The notes under the pieces were generated by a model. The model ran no database searches. It was given only the letters and a program-made list of their open reading frames with translations, and was not told the origin of the DNA. Made by a program: the position numbers and the translations under genes. This document shows positions 1 to 5,754 of a stretch of DNA of 5,888 nucleotides, in pieces (position 1 is the first letter of the stretch; every line of letters starts with the position of its first letter). The stretch lies in assembly GCA_958439155.1 (NCBI GenBank), contig CAUBUJ010000106.1, positions 1 through 5,888 of the forward strand, in the 5' to 3' direction. This stretch comes from an uncultured Veillonellaceae bacterium (GTDB taxonomy: Bacteria; Bacillota; Negativicutes; Veillonellales; Dialisteraceae).

Positions 1-23
1 ACCCAACGCCAATGACGCACCAT

Positions 24-58
24 CAGACCTCAGACCTCAGACCTCAGACCCCAGACCA
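24..58. repeat. Five-unit 7-bp tandem repeat (CAGACCT type)
   Basis: Five head-to-tail heptamers are visible: CAGACCT three times (24-30, 31-37, 38-44), then the variants CAGACCC (45-51) and CAGACCA (52-58). The array lies about 120 bp upstream of the peptidase start codon in a stretch with no convincing gene. A frame happens to stay open through it, but there is no ribosome binding site for that frame. The sequence shows a short low-complexity tandem array of the kind that grows and shrinks by slipped-strand replication. No function is evident. Confidence 0.85.
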
Positions 59-166
59 GGGACCTGCCCGTATGAGGCAGTCTGGAGATTTTCTGTTTGA
101 TCGGGATTTCCATTGTCCCTATCCATTTTCTTCTTTCCGGAGTAAGATAGAGACATCCCAAATAAT

Positions 167-172
167 AGGAGG
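167..172 (+). promoter_or_regulatory. Ribosome binding site of the M20 peptidase
   Basis: A perfect AGGAGG lies 7 nt upstream of the ATG at 180. It decides the start: the reading frame is open back to an ATG at 12, but that ATG has no Shine-Dalgarno sequence and its extension would run through the heptamer array. Confidence 0.9.
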
Positions 173-179
173 TCATACC

Positions 180-1319
180 ATGATCAATGAAGAACGGATA
201 AAAAATACATTTTGCGACCTGGTCCGCATTTACGCGCCCAGCAAAGGCGAAAGGGATGTGGCGGAGTACCTGAAGAAGGCGCTGAAGCGTCTCGGCGGAC
301 GGGTCTATGAAGACGGCACCGGCGAGAAAACCGGCGGCAACTGCGGAAATCTGATCGCTGTGTTCCCGGCAAACGCGGAAGGCATGCCCAGTGTGGCTTT
401 TACCGGCCATATGGACTGCGTGGAAGTGTGCAAGGGCATTGAACCGGTCCTGGAAAACGGCGTGTTCCATTCCAAAGGAGACACCATTCTCGGCGGCGAT
501 GATAAGGCTGGTGTGGCAGCCATTCTCGAAGCGCTTGCAGTGATGAAGGAGACCATGATTCCCCATGGCAAGGTGACCGCCATTTTCACGGTCCAAGAAG
601 AAAGCAGCCTCAATGGTTCCAAATATATCGACCCGAAGTACACCGAAGGCATTGATTTCGGCTACGTCCTCGACGCGGACGGCGAAGCGGGCACGGCCAT
701 CAATGAAGGCCCGGGAGAATACAAAGTGACCTGCACCATGCATGGCCGGGCAGCTCATGCGGGGATTGAACCGGAAAAGGGCATAAACGCCATCAAGATG
801 GCAGCCGCGGCGATCGCGAAGATTGAAAGCGGCCGCATCGATGAAGAGACCACCTGCAATGTAGGGGTCATCGAAGGGGGCCGGGCCACCAATATTGTGC
901 CGGAACTGTGCACGGTCCGGGCAGAAGCGCGGAGCCGCGATGAAGCGAAACTCCATGCTGTGGTAGACAAGATGGTCGCTGCGTTCCAGAGCGCGGAAGC
1001 GGATTTCCCCGGCGGCAAAGCGGAAGTGACGACAGAAGAGCTCTACAAAGGATTCAAGCTTGGTGAGGATCATGACGCGGTGCGCCTCTTCCGTCAGGCC
1101 TGCGGGGCGAAACAGTTCAAGGTCCGTCTCTGCGCCACCGGCGGCGGGAGCGACGCAAACTGGTTCAATAAGCAGGCTTTCCCGGCGCTCCTCATGGGGG
1201 TAGGCATGACCGATTTCCATACATCGAAGGAATCCCTGAAAGAAAAGGATCTCTACGAGGCAGCGGAACTGGTTTACTCCATCATTGAAGAGGAAGCCCA
1301 TTTCTCCCAGCATAAATAA
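180..1319 (+). CDS. PepT-like M20 family zinc metallopeptidase
   Basis: 379 aa, predicted cytoplasmic. Members of the peptidase T-like M20 group (Bacillus subtilis YqjE type, relatives of tripeptidase PepT) are di-zinc exopeptidases that release amino acids from small peptides; the exact substrate here is unknown. The order of metal-site motifs is complete: H77 and D79 in FTGHMDC, the bridging D107 in LGGDDKAG, the general base E140 and ligand E141 in QEESS, D165 in VLDADG, and the last ligand H347 in TDFHTSKE. These roles are assigned by analogy with PepT. Residues about 178-280 form the inserted dimerisation domain, with the conserved HGRAAHAG at 188-195. No signal peptide or membrane segment is seen. 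The length is slightly under the roughly 400 aa of classical PepT, as expected for the YqjE-like branch. The start is set by AGGAGG at 167-172. No strong promoter is visible; TTGATC at 97-102 with TATCCA at 120-125 is only a weak candidate. The gene ends in its own terminator, so it appears monocistronic. The symbol is left blank because a true PepT (tripeptidase) cannot be told from a paralogue here. Confidence 0.92.
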   Translation: MINEERIKNTFCDLVRIYAPSKGERDVAEYLKKALKRLGGRVYEDGTGEKTGGNCGNLIAVFPANAEGMPSVAFTGHMDCVEVCKGIEPVLENGVFHSKGDTILGGDDKAGVAAILEALAVMKETMIPHGKVTAIFTVQEESSLNGSKYIDPKYTEGIDFGYVLDADGEAGTAINEGPGEYKVTCTMHGRAAHAGIEPEKGINAIKMAAAAIAKIESGRIDEETTCNVGVIEGGRATNIVPELCTVRAEARSRDEAKLHAVVDKMVAAFQSAEADFPGGKAEVTTEELYKGFKLGEDHDAVRLFRQACGAKQFKVRLCATGGGSDANWFNKQAFPALLMGVGMTDFHTSKESLKEKDLYEAAELVYSIIEEEAHFSQHK

Positions 1320-1334
1320 TTGGCTGCGCCATTC

Positions 1335-1371
1335 AAAAAGGAACCATCCCGGGAAGGACGGTTCCTTTTTT
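1335..1371 (+). terminator. Intrinsic terminator of the M20 peptidase gene
   Basis: The inverted repeat AAAAAGGAACC (1335-1345) and GGTTCCTTTTT (1360-1370) forms an 11-bp stem. It can extend inward by CCATCC/GGACGG pairing with one mismatch, leaving a small loop. It is followed by a run of T to 1371 and begins 16 bases after the peptidase stop codon. The A-run on the left arm means it could also act weakly on the opposite strand, but no minus-strand gene points at it. Confidence 0.9.
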
Positions 1372-1479
1372 GCGCCTCGGAAGAGGAGCGGTCTGCTGGC
1401 GGCTTTGCTTGAGGCTGGATGGAGATTCGGGAAATGTCTCTTTCTTTTTTCAGAATCTTTTTCCGTTTCCTGCCGCCCC

Positions 1480-1508
1480 TTGAAGTGGAAAAATTTCCTT
1501 GTTACAAT
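1480..1508 (+). promoter_or_regulatory. Sigma-70/SigA-type promoter of mnmG-rsmG
   Basis: The -35 box is TTGAAG (1480-1485) and the -10 box is TACAAT (1503-1508), separated by exactly 17 bp. TGT sits directly before the -10, giving an extended -10 (TGnTACAAT). Transcription should start near 1515, leaving a leader of about 80 nt before mnmG. This is inferred from consensus match and position; nothing better is seen between the upstream terminator and mnmG. Confidence 0.75.
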
Positions 1509-1539
1509 TAAAAGTTGAAATATATAGATCGAAGGGAAA

Positions 1540-1564
1540 GCGGGGCTTCCGCGGAAGGCCTCGT
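1540..1564 (+). other. GC-rich hairpin in the mnmG mRNA leader
   Basis: Within the predicted untranslated leader, bases 1540-1549 (GCGGGGCTTC) pair with 1554-1564 (GAAG, a bulged G at 1558, then CCTCGT), with a CGCG loop at 1550-1553. This gives ten pairs including two G-U pairs. No T-run follows, so it is not an intrinsic terminator. It ends 15 nt before the mnmG Shine-Dalgarno sequence. It may stabilise the transcript or affect translation; no known riboswitch class is recognised. Confidence 0.5.
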
Positions 1565-1579
1565 CCTATAAGCCATATG

Positions 1580-1587
1580 AAGGAAGG
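1580..1587 (+). promoter_or_regulatory. Ribosome binding site of mnmG
   Basis: AAGGAAGG lies 7 nt upstream of the ATG at 1595. It decides between two in-frame ATGs: the one at 1577 immediately precedes this purine tract and has no site of its own, whereas 1595 is ideally placed. Starting at 1595 also gives the usual short MnmG lead-in before YDVIVIG. Confidence 0.85.
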
Positions 1588-1594
1588 AAATTTC

Positions 1595-3457
1595 ATGTAC
1601 CTGATTGATACCTACGATGTGATTGTCATCGGCGCGGGCCACGCCGGATGCGAGGCGGCTATGGCGGCGGCCAAACTGGGATGCAAGACGCTGCTTGCTA
1701 CGATTTCTCTGGAGAATGTAGCTATGATGCCCTGCAATCCTGCCGTAGGCGGCCCGGGAAAGAGTCATCTCGTGCGGGAGATCGACGCCCTCGGCGGAAT
1801 CATGGGGATCGCTGCCGACGCCACAGCCATCCAGATGCGCATGCTCAACCGCGGCAAAGGCCCTGCAGTGTACGCCCTCCGCGCCCAATCGGACAAGAAC
1901 GCATACCACCGGTGGATGAAGCACGCCGTGGAGAATACGGACAATCTGGACCTGAAGCAGATGATGGTGACCGACCTCATTGTAGAGGACGGGAAGGCGG
2001 CGGGCGTCGTCACCGAGCTCGGCGAGGAGTACCGGGCGAAAGCGGTCATTATCGCCACCGGCACCTACCTGGACAGCCGCATCATCATCGGCGAGACCAT
2101 GTACAGCGGCGGCCCCAACGGGATGCGCCCCAGCGTGGGATTTTCGGAAAATCTCCGGAAGCACGGCATTGACCTGCTCCGGTTCAAGACGGGCACGCCG
2201 AGCCGGGTGGATATGCGTACCCTCCATCCGGATCATATGCAGCTGGAAAAGGGCGATCCGGACCATCATTCTTTTTCTTTCATGGATGAAGATGTGGACC
2301 GGAACCAGCGGGACTGCTGGCTCACTTATACCAATGAGACCACCCACCAGATCATCCGGGACAATCTCATGCGCGCCCCTATGATGAGCGGGAAAATCCA
2401 CGGCGTCGGCGCCAGGTACTGCCCGTCCATCGAGGACAAGGTGGTCCGTTTTGCCGACAAAAAGCGGCACCAGCTCTTCATTGAGCCGGAGGGCCTGGAT
2501 ACGAATGAAATGTATGTGCAGGGCATGTCCACCTCCATGCCCATCGACGTGCAGTACGCCTTCCTCCGGACCATTCCCGGCCTGGAAGACGTGAAAATCA
2601 TGCGCCCGGCCTACGCCATCGAGTACGATCTCCTTGATCCGCTCCAGCTCCTGCCGACGCTGGAAGTGAAGAAAATGCCCGGCCTCTATTCGGCGGGCCA
2701 GTCGAACGGCACCTCCGGCTACGAAGAAGCGGCGGCGCAGGGCCTCATGGCAGGGATCAACGCGGCGCTCAAAATTCAAGGAAAGCCGCCTTTTATCCTG
2801 AAACGGCACGAAGCCTATGTGGGGGCCCTCATTGACGACCTGGTCACGAAGGGCACCAATGAGCCTTACCGCATGATGACCAGCCGAAGCGAGTACCGTC
2901 TCATTCTCCGCCAGGACAACGCGGACCTGCGCCTCACCGAAAAAGGCCATGACATCGGCCTCGTGTCAGAAGAGCGCTACGCCCGTTTCCAGGCGCGGAA
3001 GGCCCGCTTTGAAAAAGCGATGGACTACATCCGCTCCGCCCGGTTCACCCCGACGGAGGCAACCAATGCCGCTCTTGCCGCCATGGGGACGGCGCCTCTC
3101 ACCACGGGCATCGGCGCCGACAAAATCCTGAAGCGGCCGGAAGTGACCTACCGCATGATGAAGGAATACCTCCACTGCCCGGATTTCTCCATGGACGCGG
3201 AAGAAGAAATGGAAATCACCGTGAAGTACGAAGGGTACATCGCCCGGCAGGAAGCGGCTATCCGGCGGGCGGCGAAAATGGAAGCGCAGCTCATGCCTCC
3301 TGATATGGATTACCTCCACCTGGAAGGCATTTCCATCGAAGCGCGGCAGAAGCTGGACAAAGTGCGGCCCGTGTCTCTTGGGCAGGCGGCGCGCATTTCC
3401 GGCGTCTCTCCGGCGGATATATCCGTGCTCATGGTGTATGTGAAGAAAAACAGCTGA
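1595..3457 (+). CDS. mnmG: tRNA uridine-5-carboxymethylaminomethyl modification enzyme MnmG (GidA)
   Basis: 620 aa, close to the usual size (E. coli about 629). MnmG works in complex with the GTPase MnmE to place a (carboxymethyl)aminomethyl group on carbon 5 of wobble uridine 34 in certain tRNAs, using FAD, NADH and a methylene-tetrahydrofolate-derived carbon; this keeps decoding of NNA/NNG codons accurate. The N-terminal Rossmann motif VIGAGHAGCEAA is at 11-22. The first family signature is PCNPAVGGPGKSHLVREID at 46-64 and contains conserved Cys47. A second family cysteine, Cys276, is in ARYCPSIEDK. The second signature, SGYEEAAAQGL, is at 374-384. The C-terminal helical part, used for MnmE and tRNA contacts, ends in the typical ARISGVSPADISVLMVY. 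The protein is cytoplasmic and full length with no missing motif. It is the first gene of a probable operon with rsmG 74 bp downstream, transcribed from the promoter at 1480-1508. mnmE, often the upstream neighbour in Firmicutes, is not present in this window. Confidence 0.98.
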   Translation: MYLIDTYDVIVIGAGHAGCEAAMAAAKLGCKTLLATISLENVAMMPCNPAVGGPGKSHLVREIDALGGIMGIAADATAIQMRMLNRGKGPAVYALRAQSDKNAYHRWMKHAVENTDNLDLKQMMVTDLIVEDGKAAGVVTELGEEYRAKAVIIATGTYLDSRIIIGETMYSGGPNGMRPSVGFSENLRKHGIDLLRFKTGTPSRVDMRTLHPDHMQLEKGDPDHHSFSFMDEDVDRNQRDCWLTYTNETTHQIIRDNLMRAPMMSGKIHGVGARYCPSIEDKVVRFADKKRHQLFIEPEGLDTNEMYVQGMSTSMPIDVQYAFLRTIPGLEDVKIMRPAYAIEYDLLDPLQLLPTLEVKKMPGLYSAGQSNGTSGYEEAAAQGLMAGINAALKIQGKPPFILKRHEAYVGALIDDLVTKGTNEPYRMMTSRSEYRLILRQDNADLRLTEKGHDIGLVSEERYARFQARKARFEKAMDYIRSARFTPTEATNAALAAMGTAPLTTGIGADKILKRPEVTYRMMKEYLHCPDFSMDAEEEMEITVKYEGYIARQEAAIRRAAKMEAQLMPPDMDYLHLEGISIEARQKLDKVRPVSLGQAARISGVSPADISVLMVYVKKNS

Positions 3458-3474
3458 ATGAAAGAATGATTCAT

Positions 3475-3505
3475 GGAAAATGCCTCAAGAGGAAGAGGGT
3501 TTTCC
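3475..3505 (+). other. Intercistronic hairpin between mnmG and rsmG
   Basis: GGAAAA (3475-3480) pairs with TTTTCC (3500-3505), and inside it CCTC (3483-3486) pairs with GAGG (3495-3498), leaving an 8-nt loop. There is no T-run after the stem, so read-through into rsmG is expected. Its place 12 nt before the rsmG ribosome binding site could make it a processing or stability element, or it may be chance. Confidence 0.35.
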
Positions 3506-3517
3506 TATTGTCTAAGG

Positions 3518-3524
3518 AAAGGGG
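3518..3524 (+). promoter_or_regulatory. Ribosome binding site of rsmG
   Basis: AAAGGGG lies 7 nt upstream of the ATG at 3532 and decides the start. In-frame codons further up (ATG at 3466, TTG at 3508) would translate the binding site itself and add residues that RsmG proteins lack. Confidence 0.8.
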
Positions 3525-3531
3525 AAGCTTT

Positions 3532-4251
3532 ATGACAATCGGAGATATGCTGCGGCACCTCGGAATTCCGGCGGATGAGGAAACCGTCCGGAAACTGGGA
3601 GTGTACCATAATTTCATTATGGAAAAGAACCAGCACATCAATCTGACCGGCGTGAAAGATCCGGCGGCCAGTCTCATCAAGAATGTGTACGACTCACTCA
3701 CCGTCTATAAGGAGACATATTTCCCGAAAGGCGGGCGGGTCCTCGATCTGGGGACCGGCGCGGGTTTTCCCGGGATGATTCTCGCCATTCTCCGGCCGGA
3801 CATGCAGTTCGTTCTCATGGATTCCATCCAGAAGAAACTCACCTCCGTGGAAGAAGGGGCTGCCGCGGCAGGAGTGAAAAATGTGAAATGCCTCCACATG
3901 CGCGCCGAAGAAGGAGGCCGGCGGAAGAAGCTCCGGGAAACTTTTGACGTAGTCACCGCCAGAGCGGTGAAATCCCTCCCGGTCATCGCTGAATGGAGCC
4001 TGCCCTTTGTGAAAGAAGGAGGCATCTTCGCCGCCATGAAAGGGCCCGGCGCGGAAGAGGAACTGCAGGCCGCCGGGAAAATTCTGGCACTCATGCATGC
4101 AGAATTGAAGGAAACAAAGACCTGTGCCCTCCCCACAGGAGAAGAACGGCGGATCCTTTATTTCCAGAAAAACGGCCCTGCGCCGAAGACGTTCCCGAGA
4201 AAAGTGGGGATCGCCGAGAAAAATCCCATTCTTTCTGAATCAAAATCATAA
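3532..4251 (+). CDS. rsmG: 16S rRNA (guanine-527-N7)-methyltransferase RsmG (GidB)
   Basis: 239 aa, the same length as Bacillus RsmG. It uses S-adenosylmethionine to methylate N7 of G527 in the 530 loop of 16S rRNA, near the decoding centre; loss of this enzyme is known to give low-level streptomycin resistance. The family hallmark INLTGVKDP is at 36-44. The SAM-binding motif I, VLDLGTGAGFPGM, is at 70-82. VLMDSIQKKLTSVEE (94-108) carries the acidic residue expected near the SAM ribose, and VTARAVKSLPVIAEW (141-155) and AMKG (168-171) follow. The C-terminal FPRKVGIAEKNPI (221-233) is the usual RsmG tail. At residue 51, where Bacillus and E. coli have His before the (Y/L)DS motif, this protein has Asn (KNVYDSL). 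The gene follows mnmG in the classic gidA-gidB order and shares its promoter as far as can be seen. It ends at the strong terminator at 4260-4298. The usual downstream chromosome-partition genes are replaced by a convergent transporter gene. Confidence 0.97.
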   Translation: MTIGDMLRHLGIPADEETVRKLGVYHNFIMEKNQHINLTGVKDPAASLIKNVYDSLTVYKETYFPKGGRVLDLGTGAGFPGMILAILRPDMQFVLMDSIQKKLTSVEEGAAAAGVKNVKCLHMRAEEGGRRKKLRETFDVVTARAVKSLPVIAEWSLPFVKEGGIFAAMKGPGAEEELQAAGKILALMHAELKETKTCALPTGEERRILYFQKNGPAPKTFPRKVGIAEKNPILSESKS

Positions 4252-4259
4252 AAATACGC

Positions 4260-4298
4260 AAAAAAATACCGGAGCGTCATGCACTCCGGTATTTTTTT
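4260..4298. terminator. Bidirectional terminator between rsmG and brnQ
   Basis: A perfect 15-bp inverted repeat, AAAAAAATACCGGAG (4260-4274) with CTCCGGTATTTTTTT (4284-4298), has a 9-nt loop. The T-run on each strand follows a GC core, so it can terminate rsmG on the plus strand and brnQ on the minus strand. It starts 9 bases after the rsmG stop and lies 28 bases beyond the brnQ stop. Confidence 0.95.
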
Positions 4299-4325
4299 AT
4301 GGTTCAGAGAGAGGTCCCATTCCTT

Positions 4326-5651
4326 TTAGTCCTCGCCTTTTTTTCCAGTCGCAGCATAGACGATCCATCCAAGAATGAGGCCTGCCGCGAAAATGGGAAG
4401 CCATGCCAGACCGTGATCCGCCAGGGGCAGGGAAGCCATGAAAGCGTCCAGTCCTGCCGGCGTCATACCCGCCGCATGGAATCCGTCATAGAGAGCAGGG
4501 AAGAACGTGAAGAGCGTGGCGATGCGGTGTACATAAGGAGACCCTTTGTAACATCCGTTCAGGAAGGTCAGAATAATGAGGGCCACTGTGAGCGGATAGA
4601 GGAACACCAGCACAGGGATGGCGGCCTTGATGATGGCAGCCAGGCCGAAATTGGCGATGCCGAAGGAAAGTACGGCGAAAATGGTGACCCATGCCCGGAA
4701 GGAAATGGAAGGCATCATTTTGTTGAACAGAGCGCCGATGGAAGCGAGCAGCCCAATGCTGGTGGTGAGACACGCCAGAAGGACCACGATGCCCATGACA
4801 ACCGGACCGGCGGCGCCGAAGTAATGATTCATAGAGCCCACCAGGACCGGCGCGCCCGTTTCCTGCATGCCCAGCACCGTTACAGAGGAGGCGCCGATGA
4901 AGCCGAGGAACACATAAATGACGCACATCACCGCCATGGCGACGACGCCGGAACGGAACGTATCCCAGGCGATGAGCTTCTGCCCGGTGATGCCGGTCTC
5001 TTTCACCGCTTCAATGACGAGAATGCCGAAGAGCAGGCCCGCCAGGCCGTCCATGGTATTGTACCCTTCCATAATGCCGGAGGTGAAAGCGATGGCGGTG
5101 CCGCTGTATTTTTCCGCCGCCGGCGCCTGCCACGGTCCCATGGGAGAGGCGATATAGAAAATAAAGAGCGCCGCCAGGAGGACCAGCATGATCGGCGTCA
5201 GTACCTTGCCCACACGGTCTACCAGTTTGCTCGGCGAAATCGCCAGCCACCAGGAGAGAGCGAAGAAGAAGAACGAGTACACCAGAAGCGGCACAAACCC
5301 GCCTTCTCCTCCAAGGAAAGGTGCTGCCGCCATTTCAAAAGAGGTAGAACCTGTACGGGGAATGGCGAAGAACGGTCCGATCGTGAGTGATACGGCCACC
5401 ACCATGAACACGCCGTACCAGGGATACACCCGGGAAGCGATATCCTGAAGATTCTTGCCGGAATAGCACACCGCCACCACCGCCAGAAGGGGAAGCCCGC
5501 ATCCGGTCACAAGGAAGCCAAGCATAGCAGAGACCGTATGGGTCCCTGCGTTCTGCCCGAGGAAAGGCGGAAAAATCAGGTTGCCCGCTCCAAAGAAGAG
5601 AGCGAACAACATGAGCCCGATGGCAATAAAGGCGTTTTTCTGTTTCTTCAT
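4326..5651 (-). CDS. brnQ: Branched-chain amino-acid:cation symporter (BrnQ/LIVCS family)
   Basis: 441 aa integral membrane protein that imports leucine, isoleucine and valine coupled to Na+ or H+. The length and hydrophobic pattern fit the roughly 12 membrane segments of the family. The N-terminal signature FALFFGAGNLIFPPFLG is at 16-32. FAIPRTGSTSFEM (95-107) matches the conserved re-entrant region after the third segment. GYNTMDGLAGLLFGI (196-210) and the Gly-rich segment around 281-305 are also typical. The C-terminus is short and charged (KKGED). The start at 5651 is preferred over one ten residues upstream because GGGGTGAT lies just before it and family members begin with a short Lys-rich stretch (MKKQKN) leading into the first membrane segment. 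The gene is convergent with rsmG and monocistronic within the window, and has its own promoter at 5697-5725. Its leader is only about 39 nt, too short for a leucine or valine T-box. Cation and amino-acid preference cannot be read from sequence. Confidence 0.96.
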   Translation of the reverse strand: MKKQKNAFIAIGLMLFALFFGAGNLIFPPFLGQNAGTHTVSAMLGFLVTGCGLPLLAVVAVCYSGKNLQDIASRVYPWYGVFMVVAVSLTIGPFFAIPRTGSTSFEMAAAPFLGGEGGFVPLLVYSFFFFALSWWLAISPSKLVDRVGKVLTPIMLVLLAALFIFYIASPMGPWQAPAAEKYSGTAIAFTSGIMEGYNTMDGLAGLLFGILVIEAVKETGITGQKLIAWDTFRSGVVAMAVMCVIYVFLGFIGASSVTVLGMQETGAPVLVGSMNHYFGAAGPVVMGIVVLLACLTTSIGLLASIGALFNKMMPSISFRAWVTIFAVLSFGIANFGLAAIIKAAIPVLVFLYPLTVALIILTFLNGCYKGSPYVHRIATLFTFFPALYDGFHAAGMTPAGLDAFMASLPLADHGLAWLPIFAAGLILGWIVYAATGKKGED

Positions 5652-5654
5652 AAC

Positions 5655-5662
5655 ATCACCCC
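5655..5662 (-). promoter_or_regulatory. Ribosome binding site of brnQ
   Basis: On the minus strand GGGGTGAT ends 3 nt before the ATG, with its last G of GGGGTG 5 nt away. The GGTGAT part matches the 3' half of the AGGAGGTGAT consensus. It supports translation from 5651 and not from the upstream in-frame ATG at 5681. Confidence 0.75.
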
Positions 5663-5679
5663 GCAAATACAAAAATGTC

Positions 5680-5696
5680 ATATAGGATTTCTATAT
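5680..5696. promoter_or_regulatory. Inverted repeat at the brnQ transcription start (possible operator)
   Basis: ATATAG (5680-5685) and CTATAT (5691-5696) form a perfect 6-bp inverted repeat with a 5-bp centre. It sits directly downstream of the brnQ -10 box, over the predicted transcription start (about 5690). That is where repressors commonly bind. No named regulator site (CodY box, T-box) is recognised, and the AT-rich context makes chance possible. Confidence 0.35.
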
Positions 5697-5725
5697 ATTA
5701 TGAATTCCTTTTATGCATATGTCAA
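5697..5725 (-). promoter_or_regulatory. Sigma-70/SigA-type promoter of brnQ
   Basis: On the minus strand the -35 box is a perfect TTGACA (5720-5725) and the -10 box is CATAAT (5697-5702), with a 17-bp spacer (5703-5719). The predicted start is near 5690, giving a leader of about 39 nt. The flanking DNA is strikingly AT-rich compared with both the gene and the far-upstream region. Confidence 0.88.
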
Positions 5726-5742
5726 TGATAAAATAGGATGGA

Positions 5743-5754
5743 ATAAAATTTTAT
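5743..5754. promoter_or_regulatory. Palindrome upstream of the brnQ promoter
   Basis: ATAAAATTTTAT is a perfect 12-bp palindrome whose near edge is 17 bp upstream of the brnQ -35 box. It could be an UP-element for RNA polymerase alpha subunits or a regulator site. It also marks the boundary between the AT-rich promoter and the GC-rich repeat region to its right. Confidence 0.3.

Noticed and set aside
24..58. CRISPR array
   Set aside because: Units are 7 bp and directly abutting, with no spacers and no cas genes nearby.
97..125. Promoter for the peptidase (TTGATC, 17 bp, TATCCA)
   Set aside because: The -10 matches only three of six positions and lacks the conserved final T, so it is too weak to annotate.
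12..179. 56-codon in-frame extension of the M20 peptidase to an ATG at 12
   Set aside because: It would translate the heptamer array and the ribosome binding site, has no Shine-Dalgarno sequence of its own, and adds sequence unlike any M20 peptidase. The ATG at 180 has a perfect AGGAGG.
30..1313. 427-aa open frame on the minus strand opposite the peptidase
   Set aside because: It mirrors the real gene almost end to end, shows no recognisable domain, and is the expected by-product of GC-rich codon use on the plus strand.
1285..1518. 77-aa plus-strand frame spanning the peptidase end and the mnmG promoter
   Set aside because: It overlaps the peptidase in another frame and crosses its terminator and the mnmG promoter. 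It has no ribosome binding site or family resemblance.
1499..1594. Upstream in-frame extension of mnmG
   Set aside because: It begins inside the -10 region and would translate the leader hairpin and the ribosome binding site. MnmG proteins start a few residues before YDVIVIG.
1508..2950. 480-aa open frame on the minus strand opposite mnmG
   Set aside because: It is His/Arg-rich without domains and lies fully antisense to an unmistakable MnmG. It is a codon-use shadow.
4299..5390. 363-aa highly charged plus-strand frame opposite brnQ
   Set aside because: Its His/Arg/Glu/Gly-rich composition is the complement of hydrophobic codons in the transporter. It starts within the terminator region and has no ribosome binding site.
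5652..5690. T-box or other amino-acid riboswitch in front of brnQ
   Set aside because: The predicted leader is only about 39 nt and has no specifier stem, T-box sequence or terminator.
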